DNA from: COE1 sp036310845
GTDB taxonomy: Bacteria > Bacillota > Clostridia > Lachnospirales > Lachnospiraceae
Assembly (NCBI GenBank): GCA_036310845.1
Contig: JAXJRB010000203.1
Location: forward strand, 3,096 to 67,095
Direction of reading: 5' to 3'
DNA length: 64,000 bases
Positions 8,971-16,825 of this stretch are shown piece after piece. The notes under the pieces were generated by a model. The model had not been told where the DNA came from. It did no database searches and was given only the letters and a program-made list of their open reading frames with translations. The first letter of the stretch is position 1; every line of letters starts with the position of its first letter. Position numbers and translations under genes: made by a program.

Positions 8971-9396
8971 TTATTCTTCTACTGTGATACCCATACTTCT
9001 TGCTGTACCTGCGATCATGCTCATGGCAGCCTCAAGGCTTGCTGCATTTAAGTCAGGCATCTTTAATTCAGCGATTTCCTGAATCTTAGCTTTAGAAATA
9101 GTAGCAACTTTGTTCTTGTTAGGTACTGCAGAAGCAGTCTTAAGGTTACAAGCCTTCTTTAAAAGAACAGCTGCTGGTGGAGTTTTTGTAATGAAGCTGA
9201 AACTTCTATCTGCATAAACAGTAATTACTACAGGAATAATCATTCCTTCCTGATCTACTGTTCTTGCATTAAACTGTTTTGTAAATTCAACAATGTTTAC
9301 ACCATGCTGACCAAGTGCTGGTCCAACTGGTGGAGCCGGTGTTGCTTTTGCGGCAGGAATCTGTAATTTAATATATCCTTCTACTTTCTTTGCCAT
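8971..9396 (-). CDS. rplK: 50S ribosomal protein L11
   Basis: L11 binds the GTPase-associated region of 23S rRNA and is needed for RelA-type sensing. I place the start at the ATG at 9396 because AGGAGG lies 8 bases upstream and this gives the canonical 141 residues. A GTG three codons earlier is in frame but overlaps the ribosome binding site. Diagnostic stretches are IPAAKATPAPPVGPALGQHG and the C-terminal IAGTARSMGI. It is first in the rplKA transcript. Confidence 0.98.
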   Translation of the reverse strand: MAKKVEGYIKLQIPAAKATPAPPVGPALGQHGVNIVEFTKQFNARTVDQEGMIIPVVITVYADRSFSFITKTPPAAVLLKKACNLKTASAVPNKNKVATISKAKIQEIAELKMPDLNAASLEAAMSMIAGTARSMGITVEE

Positions 9397-9500
9397 TGTA
9401 GGCACCTCCTAAAATTATTCTCAGTCTCTATCGACTGTTTTGTGGTAGTTTGGGTGGATGACCCTCCCACACGGACCCGTTTTCCCAGACAGTCCGGTTA
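9397..9500 (-). promoter_or_regulatory. rplKA 5' leader, candidate L1-binding site
   Basis: The leader of about 100 bases contains two short hairpins on the minus strand: CGGAC...GTCCG and GTGG...CCAC (around 9455-9485). A GTGG/CCAC element with purine-rich internal bases resembles L1-binding sites that mimic 23S rRNA. L1 feedback on this operon is established elsewhere. Assigning the exact site here is inference. Confidence 0.45.
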
Positions 9501-9502
9501 AT

Positions 9503-9531
9503 ATTCTATTACAACTACACAATCGTGTCAA
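9503..9531 (-). promoter_or_regulatory. sigma-A promoter of rplKA
   Basis: The -35 box is TTGACA at 9526-9531 and the -10 box is TAGAAT at 9503-9508 on the minus strand, with a 17-base spacer. It lies between the nusG stop codon and the rplK leader. Confidence 0.85.
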
Positions 9532-9567
9532 TCCTTATTTCATAATTACCATGTAAAAGAAATAGGA

Positions 9568-10323
9568 TTAAAGTTTTTTAACATCAGAAAAATGAATTTC
9601 AACAGGCGTTTCTCTACCAAACATTTCCACGTTAATTGTTACGGTCTGTCTGGTCGCATCAATCTTCTGAACACTACCAACAGTATCCTTCCAAACGCCT
9701 GCTGTTACCGAGATAACGTCTCCTTCTGCGAATTCCACATCAATCTCATTACCAAAATCCAATGCTTTGAGCTCTTCCTCGGTCAGCGGTACCGGCTTAC
9801 TTCCCGGTCCTACAAATCCTGTAACACCTCTTGTATTACGCACCACATACCATGCATCATTATTATCTGCATCCATGTGTAACAGAACATATCCTGGGAA
9901 AAGCTTCTTCTGGCTACTCTTTTCAACGCCATCTTTCAATTCCACAACGTCCTGTAAAGGAACTCTGACTTCCAGAATCTCATTCTCAAGATGTCTGTTC
10001 TCAATTGCCTTTTCAATATTGGCTTTTACCTTGTTCTCGTAACCTGAGTAAGTATGAACAACATACCAGCCCATACCCAAACCACTCTTATTATCGCTTA
10101 ACGCAACTTTACTACGTGGTTCATTATCAACTGGCTCTTCAAGAATTTCTTCCTGAATTTCTTCCACTACCTTTTCAGATTCTACAATCTCTTCAGCCAC
10201 TTCTTCCAGTTCAGGTTCCGGCATCTTTGGAGATATCGGTTCCCATTCCTTCATCATCGGCTCAAAAATTTTCTTGGCTACTGCCTTGCGTTCCTTTTTT
10301 TCTTCCATACTATTCATCCTCAC
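9568..10323 (-). CDS. nusG: transcription termination/antitermination factor NusG with an N-terminal acidic extension
   Basis: NusG binds RNA polymerase and tunes pausing, termination and coupling to translation. The conserved core starts at about residue 85 (GMGWYVVHTYSGYENKVKAN) with an NGN domain, including FPGYVLLHMDADNNDAWYVV and RNTRGVTGFVG. It ends in a KOW domain (GDVISVTAGVWKDTVGSVQK). Residues 1-83 are an unusual extension rich in Glu and Pro that is absent from the ~170-residue typical NusG. The first Met (10323) sits 2 bases after the secE stop codon; a second Met at codon 6 is an alternative. It is co-transcribed with rpmG and secE. Confidence 0.96.
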   Translation of the reverse strand: MRMNSMEEKKERKAVAKKIFEPMMKEWEPISPKMPEPELEEVAEEIVESEKVVEEIQEEILEEPVDNEPRSKVALSDNKSGLGMGWYVVHTYSGYENKVKANIEKAIENRHLENEILEVRVPLQDVVELKDGVEKSSQKKLFPGYVLLHMDADNNDAWYVVRNTRGVTGFVGPGSKPVPLTEEELKALDFGNEIDVEFAEGDVISVTAGVWKDTVGSVQKIDATRQTVTINVEMFGRETPVEIHFSDVKKL

Positions 10324-10325
10324 TC

Positions 10326-10532
10326 TTATAATGCAGTTAAGAAGTTAATTCCATACTGGATAAGAGTATCCAGAAAAGTAATGATAAGGCCCACCACAAT
10401 TGAAATACCGAGAACAGCCACTGACTGCTTTAACAAGCTATTCTTATCTGGCCAGATAATCTTGCCAAATTCTGTTTTGATGTTTTTCCAAGCACTTGTC
10501 TTTGGCGCATTTGTCTTTGCTGAATCTCCCAT
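10326..10532 (-). CDS. secE: preprotein translocase subunit SecE
   Basis: SecE stabilises SecY in the plasma-membrane protein-conducting channel. The 68 residues show the short form: an amphipathic stretch (FGKIIWPDKNSLLKQS, with the family WP motif) followed by one membrane helix (about residues 40-62). The ATG at 10532 has an AGGAGG site. It is the middle gene of rpmG-secE-nusG. Confidence 0.97.
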   Translation of the reverse strand: MGDSAKTNAPKTSAWKNIKTEFGKIIWPDKNSLLKQSVAVLGISIVVGLIITFLDTLIQYGINFLTAL

Positions 10533-10560
10533 AGTATGCCTCCTGTAGATCCTTTACTGA

Positions 10561-10710
10561 TTATTTTGTTTCCTTGTGTAATGTGTGAGTCTTACAGAAT
10601 CTACAATATTTCTTGATTTCCATTCTATCAGGATGATTCTTCTTCTCCTTAGTAGTATTGTAGTTACGCTGTTTGCACTCTGTACAAGCTAATGTAATCT
10701 TTGTACGCAT
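10561..10710 (-). CDS. rpmG: 50S ribosomal protein L33
   Basis: This 49-residue protein starts MRTKITLACTECKQRNY and has two Cys pairs (CTEC and CRFC), so it is the zinc-binding (C+) form of L33. The ATG at 10710 is preceded by a GGAGG site. It is the first gene of the rpmG-secE-nusG transcript, 28 bases from secE. Confidence 0.97.
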   Translation of the reverse strand: MRTKITLACTECKQRNYNTTKEKKNHPDRMEIKKYCRFCKTHTLHKETK

Positions 10711-10841
10711 AATTCCACCTCCGCTAGCGTTTCTAATCTTTACCTTTGTTCTAATCAGGTCTTATGACCATGCAATGTGTAAATCAGCTTTTTTCGCAAA
10801 ATTGGCATAAAAAAAAGACCCAATTCACATCTTGCCTAACA

Positions 10842-10870
10842 AATATATCATAACCATAAATCTGCGTCAA
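10842..10870 (-). promoter_or_regulatory. sigma-A promoter of rpmG-secE-nusG
   Basis: The -35 box is TTGACG at 10865-10870 and the -10 box is TATATT at 10842-10847 on the minus strand, with a 17-base spacer. It is back to back with the plus-strand promoter at 10912-10940, giving a compact divergent control region. Confidence 0.85.
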
Positions 10871-10911
10871 CTTCTTTTTCTAAAACCATCCCTTGCAACG
10901 CCCTCTAATTC

Positions 10912-10940
10912 TTGCTTTTTCTACGTTTTTATGGTATATT
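10912..10940 (+). promoter_or_regulatory. sigma-A promoter of the FliD-like gene
   Basis: The -35 box is TTGCTT at 10912-10917 and the -10 box is TATATT at 10935-10940, with a 17-base spacer. The -10 runs into a small AT palindrome (TATTATTTAATAATA). About 90 bases of leader separate it from the gene start. No sigma-D (TAAA/CCGATAT) boxes were seen, although the product looks flagellar. Confidence 0.6.
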
Positions 10941-11037
10941 ATTATTTAATAATAGGTTTACTGTACCTGTTCTGGGGAGTTACACGTCCGGGAATCCGAT
11001 TCATGAAGGTATTTTATTCAAGAAAGGAGGGGGCAGT

Positions 11038-12321
11038 ATGCCAATGTCTTTTGCATCATTTCAAATTTATAATCATTATCTTACTACTTATGATAATAAA
11101 CGTACATCGCGCAGTCATATCCATGACTATAATGAACTGCGGCATATCTACAGCGATATTCAACTAAAAAATCGTTTTGCGCCTCTTTATCTTGCAGATC
11201 CCTCACCACAGGCAATTGCATACGCTGTTCAGCTTAAGGAAAGCGCAGAAATACTTAAGCAAACGATTACAACATTTGGAAATCCTGATAAACAGATGCT
11301 ATTTTCTTCCCAAAAAGCCTACAGCAACACTCCTGAGCTTGTTGAGGTTGAATATACTGTCAATAAATCTTCTGCTCCGGAACATTTTCATATTGAAGTA
11401 AAAGAATTTGCTTCCCCACAGATAAATGAAAGCAGTTTTCTAACATCAAACCAAATGGTACTAATGCCTCCGGATGACTATTCCTTTGACATTATCACCA
11501 ACAAACTTCATTATGAATTACAATTTTCTGTCGGTGACGGAGAGACGCATGAACAACTTCAGCGCAAAATTGCGCGCCTGATTAATACGTCTAATATTGG
11601 CCTTAGTGCCACCATACTAAATAGCAGGGGGCGTACTGCGCTTGAGATTATCTCTGATGCATATGGTGTTCCTGTTCAGGGTAGGAATCATTTTGAAATT
11701 ACTGATAGCAATACCAGTCATACTAAAGGTATTGTACATTATCTTGGTTTAAATAAATCCATTCACAACGCCACAAATGCTACTTACTATTTAGATGGCA
11801 AGGAATGTTCCTCTTATACAAATACTTTTCCTGTATATGGAAATTATCAGCTTACTCTGAATCCGCAAAGTAGCACACGTGAAGCAGACGTTGGTTTATA
11901 CCCTGATATGGAATCATTAACTTATAATATAGAAGGCTTTGTTAGCTGTTACAATCAATTTATTCACGGCGTTAATGTTAATAATGATGAGAATGCTAAC
12001 GTTGCAAATAACCATCATCTTTTGGATGAAATGAAAAAACTACTCGGTCGACACAAAGGAAAAATCGAAAAATACGGTATCGAAATCCAGGATGACAATG
12101 CTTTAAAATATCGCCGCGATGATAGCCTGACTAAGATGCCTGACCTTGATGACCTGCAAAATTTCGGCAACCAAGTACTTCGCAAACTCCATTCCATCGC
12201 CCTTGACCCAATGGAATATGTATCCAGAGCAATTTGCGCATACAGCAATCCTTCCACAAGATATATAAACCCATATATAACAAGTATTTATAGTGGCATG
12301 CTGTTTAATTCATATTGTTAA
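11038..12321 (+). CDS. FliD-like (flagellar filament cap-related) protein
   Basis: I start the gene at ATG 11038 because AAAGGAGGGGG lies just upstream; this gives 427 residues. The pattern resembles filament-cap (FliD/HAP2) proteins. An N-terminal helical part (AIAYAVQLKESAEILKQTI) precedes a beta-rich segment near residues 145-200 (NKLHYELQFSVGDGETHEQL and IARLINTSNIGLSATI). After another beta region the C terminus is helical, with YNIEGFVSCYNQFIHGV. It lacks the strongly conserved FliD termini, so it may be a divergent cap or a dedicated cap for one of the flagellins downstream. It is monocistronic, divergent from rpmG and followed by hairpins. Assignment rests on pattern, not a clear signature. 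Confidence 0.5.
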   Translation: MPMSFASFQIYNHYLTTYDNKRTSRSHIHDYNELRHIYSDIQLKNRFAPLYLADPSPQAIAYAVQLKESAEILKQTITTFGNPDKQMLFSSQKAYSNTPELVEVEYTVNKSSAPEHFHIEVKEFASPQINESSFLTSNQMVLMPPDDYSFDIITNKLHYELQFSVGDGETHEQLQRKIARLINTSNIGLSATILNSRGRTALEIISDAYGVPVQGRNHFEITDSNTSHTKGIVHYLGLNKSIHNATNATYYLDGKECSSYTNTFPVYGNYQLTLNPQSSTREADVGLYPDMESLTYNIEGFVSCYNQFIHGVNVNNDENANVANNHHLLDEMKKLLGRHKGKIEKYGIEIQDDNALKYRRDDSLTKMPDLDDLQNFGNQVLRKLHSIALDPMEYVSRAICAYSNPSTRYINPYITSIYSGMLFNSYC

Positions 12322-12325
12322 AATA

Positions 12326-12374
12326 GTGCGTGCCAGCGCACGCACTTTGGCAAGAATTTCTGCTGAAATTCTTG
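12326..12374 (+). terminator. two adjacent hairpins after the FliD-like gene
   Basis: GTGCGTG...CACGCAC (12326-12345) is followed six bases later by a perfect 10-bp palindromic stem, CAAGAATTTC, TGCT loop, GAAATTCTTG (12351-12374), and a short TTT. The second hairpin is the likelier terminator for the plus-strand gene. Confidence 0.55.
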
Positions 12375-12414
12375 TTTAATCACCTCTACGTTACAGCATT
12401 TTCCTAATATACAA

Positions 12415-12449
12415 GAACCGCTGATAGTTCACTCAACCATCAGCGGTTC
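12415..12449. terminator. convergent hairpin between the FliD-like gene and glf
   Basis: An 11-bp perfect stem, GAACCGCTGAT...ATCAGCGGTTC, lies between two converging genes, 11 bases from the glf stop codon. T tracts are weak on both sides, so it may stabilise 3' ends as much as terminate. Confidence 0.55.
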
Positions 12450-12460
12450 ATTATTTCTGT

Positions 12461-13597
12461 TCAATTCATTTCTTCTTTCACCATGTTCAAAGCTGCTCGA
12501 ATCACCTTATCCATGTCATAATATTTATACTGTCCCAGTCTTCCACCAAATAGGACATTTTTCTCTTTTTTCGCAAGTTCTGCATAAGCTTCGTAAAGCA
12601 TACTGTTTTTGTCATCATTTACTGGATAATAAGGATCTTGGCCTTTTTCCCAATCTTGCGGGTATTCTCTCGTAATCACCGTATCAGGTTGTTTGCCAAA
12701 CTCAAAATGCTTATGTTCTATAATACGAGTATACGGCACCTCTCTTTCCGTATAATTCACTACCGCATTCCCTTGGTAGTTCTCCTCTCCTTCTAAAACT
12801 TCTGTTTCAAATCGAAGAGAACGGTATGACAATTCACCTAACTGATAATGATAGAACTCATCAATCATACCAGTATATAATATCTTTTCAAAGGTATGTT
12901 CTCCGTCTACCGATTCAAATAATCCTGTCTGCTCATTTTTCCGGCAATAATCCTCATAAGATGTATTAAGTTTCACAGTAATTCCATCTAGAAGCTTTTC
13001 TACCAGACCAGTATAGCCCCCTTTCGGAATTCCTTGATATGGATCATTAAAATAATTATTATCGTAAACAAAACGCACTGGAAGTCTCTTAATAATAAAC
13101 GCCGGTAGCTCTTTGCAGTCTCTTCCCCACTGCTTCTCCGTATATCCTTTTACCAATTTCTCATAAATATCGGTTCCTACCAAGGACAGGGCCTGCTCCT
13201 CTAAATTCTGCGGCTCTATAATATTAAGTCGGGCAATCTGTTCCTGAATCTTTTCCTTTGCTTCCTTTGGTGTCTTTATATTCCACATTTTTGCAAAAGT
13301 ATTCATATTAAAAGGAAGGTTATACAATTCATCCTTATAACTTGCAACCGGCGAGTTAATATAATGATTAAACTCTGCCAATGTATTTACATAATCCCAC
13401 ACCTCTTTATCCGAAGTATGAAAGATATGTGCACCATATTGATGTATCTGAATACCTTTTTCTTCCTTCGTATAAATATTTCCAGCGATGTGATTTCTCT
13501 TCTCTATCACAAGACAGTTTTTACCCAATTTGGTCATTTGGCTTGCAAAAACAGCACCAAAAAGACCTGCACCTACTACCAGATATTGATAATGCAT
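12461..13597 (-). CDS. glf: UDP-galactopyranose mutase
   Basis: This flavoenzyme interconverts UDP-galactopyranose and UDP-galactofuranose, supplying Galf for surface glycans. The 378 residues begin with the FAD-binding fingerprint (YLVVGAGLFGAVFA). They contain RNHIAGNIYT, the substrate-region GAHIFHTSDKEVWDYVN, LPFNMNTF, YTEKQWGRDCKELPA, and the C-terminal FGGRLGQYKYYDMDKVI with the arginine and tyrosines that contact the substrate and flavin. The ATG at 13597 has a GGAAAGG site. The presence of Galf supply at the edge of the island suggests the glycan contains galactofuranose, which is inference. It is 67 bases downstream of a glycosyltransferase gene on the same strand. Confidence 0.96.
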   Translation of the reverse strand: MHYQYLVVGAGLFGAVFASQMTKLGKNCLVIEKRNHIAGNIYTKEEKGIQIHQYGAHIFHTSDKEVWDYVNTLAEFNHYINSPVASYKDELYNLPFNMNTFAKMWNIKTPKEAKEKIQEQIARLNIIEPQNLEEQALSLVGTDIYEKLVKGYTEKQWGRDCKELPAFIIKRLPVRFVYDNNYFNDPYQGIPKGGYTGLVEKLLDGITVKLNTSYEDYCRKNEQTGLFESVDGEHTFEKILYTGMIDEFYHYQLGELSYRSLRFETEVLEGEENYQGNAVVNYTEREVPYTRIIEHKHFEFGKQPDTVITREYPQDWEKGQDPYYPVNDDKNSMLYEAYAELAKKEKNVLFGGRLGQYKYYDMDKVIRAALNMVKEEMN

Positions 13598-13664
13598 TGT
13601 GTCATCCTTTCCCAGTCATTATTATCAATTGAATTATAAAAAAACTTTCCCCCAAATGCAAGCC

Positions 13665-14783
13665 TTAAAACCCTGACTCTTGCGGTTTCCAATGCCTTGC
13701 CAGATGTTCATATTCTGCCGCCTTTTCCTTCAAACGCATCGTTTCTAGTTCATATTCATCCTTCGGAAGCGCACGAATTCTAGGCGACTTCGCATATTTG
13801 CGACAACTAAGTGCTAATGCCATCAAGGCAACCGTCCCACTACTTGCAATATCAATCTCACTCTCGCATTCATACGCAGCCCGATAAAACCACTTTGATG
13901 CTTCCTCATATTCTTCTCTTTTCATAAAAAAGTAGCCTAACTCCATGCACACCTCTGCGGAAGGCATCGTTACCTCCTCCAAAAGAGCTGTACGCAACAT
14001 AGCAACGGCATCATCTGCCTGCCTATAAATTTTCAAAAGTACTGCTATCGTTTGTCTTGTCAGCACTTCTTTTCCTTTTTGCTTCAAAGACATTAATGTT
14101 CGTTCCAAAAATTCTTTTGCACGTCCAAGCGCCTCTTCACTACCTGCCTTATAAAGCTCTCGCAAGTACATCGTAAGCAATCTGTCAGACAACATTCCTC
14201 TTTCTTCGATGATTCTCTCAAATACCGAAAAATCCCTGTTGCTGTGATCTCCCTGTGGCCTATGGCACACCTCTATATCACTATCAAATACAATCGGACT
14301 TGTATTTATTGTTTCATGAATAGGATCAATCCACGTAAATTCGCGTAACCGCTTAAAAAGCTTCGGTCTTAGGTCTTTGGCAAAGTTCTCTGTCGGATGA
14401 TTAATCTGCTCTGTTACATAAATCATCTGAACAATCTCTACTTCCGGCATAAGCACCTTTTTCAATGCTTTGAATTTTACTCTGTTTTCTTCATCCAGAT
14501 ATTCATCAGCATCTGCCGAATAAATATAATCTCCTGTTGCTTTTGAAAAAGCATAATTTCTCGCTGCGGCAAAATCATTCACCCATTCAAAATCATATAC
14601 ATTTGACGTATATTCTGCTGCAATCTCCTTCGTTTTGTCCGTGGAACCGGTATCTACAATGATAATCTCATCCATTAGCTCTTTCAAAGAATCAAGGCAA
14701 TCCCTAAGCACTGCTTCCTCATTTTTCACAATCATACACAAACTAAATCTCATCTTACAACCACGCCTTTCCAGTACCTTCAC
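13665..14783 (-). CDS. family 2 glycosyltransferase with C-terminal helical-repeat tail
   Basis: The protein starts with a GT-A glycosyltransferase domain: SLCMIVKNEEAVLRDCLDSL, IIIVDTGSTDKTKEIA, NDFAAARNYAF, then a DADEYL motif as the DxD nucleotide-sugar/metal site. The next section contains WIDPIHETI. From about residue 200 it continues as helical, TPR-like repeats. The architecture matches two genes beside the flagellins (50946 and 52055), so it probably belongs to the same decoration system. The frame opens with GTG at 14783, which has an excellent AAAGGGG site; the ATG at 14753 is the alternative and gives the usual family N terminus. The sugar is not predictable. Confidence 0.85.
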   Translation of the reverse strand: MKVLERRGCKMRFSLCMIVKNEEAVLRDCLDSLKELMDEIIIVDTGSTDKTKEIAAEYTSNVYDFEWVNDFAAARNYAFSKATGDYIYSADADEYLDEENRVKFKALKKVLMPEVEIVQMIYVTEQINHPTENFAKDLRPKLFKRLREFTWIDPIHETINTSPIVFDSDIEVCHRPQGDHSNRDFSVFERIIEERGMLSDRLLTMYLRELYKAGSEEALGRAKEFLERTLMSLKQKGKEVLTRQTIAVLLKIYRQADDAVAMLRTALLEEVTMPSAEVCMELGYFFMKREEYEEASKWFYRAAYECESEIDIASSGTVALMALALSCRKYAKSPRIRALPKDEYELETMRLKEKAAEYEHLARHWKPQESGF

Positions 14784-15084
14784 ACTTCCCCTTTGTCTAT
14801 TTACAATCTATATTCGTAATCATGCAGTACCTTCATAATTACGTTGTAAAATCATCTTCTCATCGTCTAAGAAAATGCTTAAAACCATCCTAAATAATTA
14901 CAAATTTTCTATAATAATAGTATAACTTATTACACATAATTACTCAACATAAATATTTTCATTTTTTATTCTTTTTATTCAAATTGTCTGTTCAATTCCA
15001 TTCCGCAACTTTATATTTTGTGTTATCATAAGTTAGATAACATGTTTTTGTACTTCCATAGCACAATCAAAGAAAGGTAAAAAA
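14784..15084. other. divergent intergenic region (301 bases)
   Basis: This AT-rich gap separates the divergent glycosyltransferase (minus) and small coiled-coil gene (plus). It holds the 27-base palindrome at 14816-14842 and the presumed promoters of both genes. I could not pick out a consensus pair with confidence. AAAGAAAGG before 15085 is the ribosome binding site. Confidence 0.5.
14816..14842 (-). repeat. dispersed 27-base imperfect palindrome, copy B
   Basis: The plus strand reads GTAATCATGCAGTACC then TTCATAATTAC, the same length as copies at 5375 and 46202 and sharing most positions. On the minus strand GTAATTAT can pair with ATGATTAC. Compared with copy A one stem pair changes from C-G to T-A, which keeps pairing. 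It lies 33 bases upstream of the GTG start at 14783. Confidence 0.6.
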
Positions 15085-15552
15085 ATGGATTACAGACAGA
15101 ATTACGAAATGCTTTTAAAAACACAATGTGATGCTTATGAGCAGATGCTTTTTGCCATTACACAAATCTCTGCATGCGACGATATCTTGCTAAGTTCATC
15201 TACCACTGAAACTCCTGATGTAGATGCTATTCAAGCTATCACCTCCAAAAAAGATTACTATATTCAGAAATTGGACAAACTTTCTCGCGAAACAGAAACG
15301 GAAAAAAGAAGAATTGCTGATATTCTCTACTTATACCATGATTTTCATTTTCATCCACTTTATCTAAGAATGGAACAATTACAAACTATGGCTCAAGAAG
15401 AACTGGAACAGGTTATCCAGAAAGAGGATTCCAACAATCCAACTATTGTTAATAAACTCACACAGTATAAGGAAAAGTTAGAAATTGATATTAAGATACG
15501 CGAAATACCGATGGCGAAAAGAAAGATCTTCTTTATCCGTCCGGATACCTAA
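15085..15552 (+). CDS. small alpha-helical protein, possible FlgN/FliT-type flagellar chaperone
   Basis: This is a 155-residue, largely helical and charged protein beginning MDYRQNYEMLLKTQCDAYEQ with no membrane segment or signal peptide. Heptad-like Leu/Ile spacing and a conserved look in YYIQKLDKLSRETETEKRRI suggest a coiled coil. Size and composition fit flagellar export chaperones such as FlgN or FliT, and the setting (FliD-like gene and flagellins nearby) is compatible. I see no diagnostic motif, so the role is a guess. It is monocistronic with a strong terminator. Confidence 0.5.
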   Translation: MDYRQNYEMLLKTQCDAYEQMLFAITQISACDDILLSSSTTETPDVDAIQAITSKKDYYIQKLDKLSRETETEKRRIADILYLYHDFHFHPLYLRMEQLQTMAQEELEQVIQKEDSNNPTIVNKLTQYKEKLEIDIKIREIPMAKRKIFFIRPDT

Positions 15553-15571
15553 CCTATTACGTTTAGACAAC

Positions 15572-15622
15572 AAGAGCTGACTCTTACGTTCATTCATAAA
15601 AGTCAGCTCTTTTATCTTTTTT
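15572..15622 (+). terminator. terminator of the small helical protein gene
   Basis: The stem is AAGAGCTGACT...AGTCAGCTCTT (11 bp, 18-base loop), followed by TTATCTTTTTT on the plus strand. It also sits against the 3' end of the converging CgeB-like gene. Confidence 0.85.
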
Positions 15623-15626
15623 CACA

Positions 15627-16811
15627 CTAAGTTAACATGCGAATCCTGTGTTGATATGTATGCTTTTCTCGTACCTTCTCATAACCACTTCTTGCTATTT
15701 TTTCCCTCTCTGCATCATGTATTAAATAATATTCCACCTTAGCAAGTAAGTCTTCATAATCCGTATAATAGACAAAGTCCCTATCCGGTTCAAAAAATTC
15801 CAGCATATCTGCTTGATAATTTGTTAAAAGAAAACCTCCACATCCCATAATATCAAACGCCCGAAGCGGAATTCCACTACCAATACTTCGTAATGTGATG
15901 TTAAGATTAATTTTACTATTTTTATACACATACGGTGCTTGAGAATAATAATCAACGGGACTATGTAATGCTTTTTTCAGATTATCGCTACATATAAGCT
16001 TTTGAACATTTTCATCCTTCAGATGCGTATACACCTTTACATCATACTGTTCGGCAAGCATAGTCAAAATATCCATTCGCTCACAAGCCGTCACCTTACG
16101 ATACAAGTAAAAATTCGCATAATACCATTCCTTTGTAGCGAAAGCATCTGGATGCGGTGTTAATGGGCTCACTGCTTCGATACGACTCAAAAGCTTCTGA
16201 TCCTGTCTTAACAGCTCTTCTAAGATATTCTGCCCGTATAGGTTCTTCTGCACTTGAAGCATTCCATCCAAATACCCTCTGTCATACTCTGACATTGCCT
16301 CCAGCCGATGATATAGCCGCATATCAGATTCCTGATACAAAGCCCCTACAAACGAGATATCTGCTTGATATTGACGACCTTGGATAGCCTTTAAGCAGTC
16401 ATAATACTCCACATCTGCTGCCATCGGAAGATAACTTACTGTTTTTACCCCCATACGTTGCAGTCGTTCTACCTCTACGCTGTCAAACACACGAATATCA
16501 TTGGTCGGATAATGCACAGTTTCTGAATATAGCTGCGCATACGGGCTGTCATATACCCACGAAACATAGCGTACCCTACATGCCTTTGCCGCCATCGCTG
16601 CAACCGGAAAATAATTAAAGGAAAACATATAATCATAGTTCCCGGTTATCAAAGTTTGGGCAATTTTCTTGGTAAGTTCAGGATCAAATCGGGTGTTTTT
16701 CTCTTTGGCTGAGAAAGAAAAGCAGGTAAAGGTATCACCTGCTGCCGTCCATGCTCTTTTCATATATTCATTTGCAAAGCTGTTCCATTCAAGGAAAAGG
16801 ATGTGGGACAT
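15627..16811 (-). CDS. CgeB-like GT-B glycosyltransferase
   Basis: The 394-residue protein resembles the CgeB family, GT-B type transferases found in spore-coat and flagellin/S-layer glycosylation loci. The N terminus starts SHILFLEWNSFANEYMKRAW. YMFSFNYFPVAAMAAKACRV and VSWVYDSPY are typical of the first Rossmann half. The C-terminal half has the donor-binding pattern GSGIPLRAFDIMGCGGFLLT with YYTDYEDLLAKVEYYL. I choose ATG 16811 because AGAAAGGAG precedes it; it lies 14 bases after the upstream epimerase gene, so the two are co-transcribed. The ends converge on the terminator at 15572. The acceptor is unknown. Confidence 0.8.
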   Translation of the reverse strand: MSHILFLEWNSFANEYMKRAWTAAGDTFTCFSFSAKEKNTRFDPELTKKIAQTLITGNYDYMFSFNYFPVAAMAAKACRVRYVSWVYDSPYAQLYSETVHYPTNDIRVFDSVEVERLQRMGVKTVSYLPMAADVEYYDCLKAIQGRQYQADISFVGALYQESDMRLYHRLEAMSEYDRGYLDGMLQVQKNLYGQNILEELLRQDQKLLSRIEAVSPLTPHPDAFATKEWYYANFYLYRKVTACERMDILTMLAEQYDVKVYTHLKDENVQKLICSDNLKKALHSPVDYYSQAPYVYKNSKINLNITLRSIGSGIPLRAFDIMGCGGFLLTNYQADMLEFFEPDRDFVYYTDYEDLLAKVEYYLIHDAEREKIARSGYEKVREKHTYQHRIRMLT

Positions 16812-16825
16812 GGGAGCGCTCCTTT

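Noticed and set aside
10832..11167. Plus-strand open frame overlapping the divergent promoters and the start of the FliD-like gene
   Set aside because: It covers two strong promoters and reads out of frame with the gene that has the AAAGGAGGGGG site.
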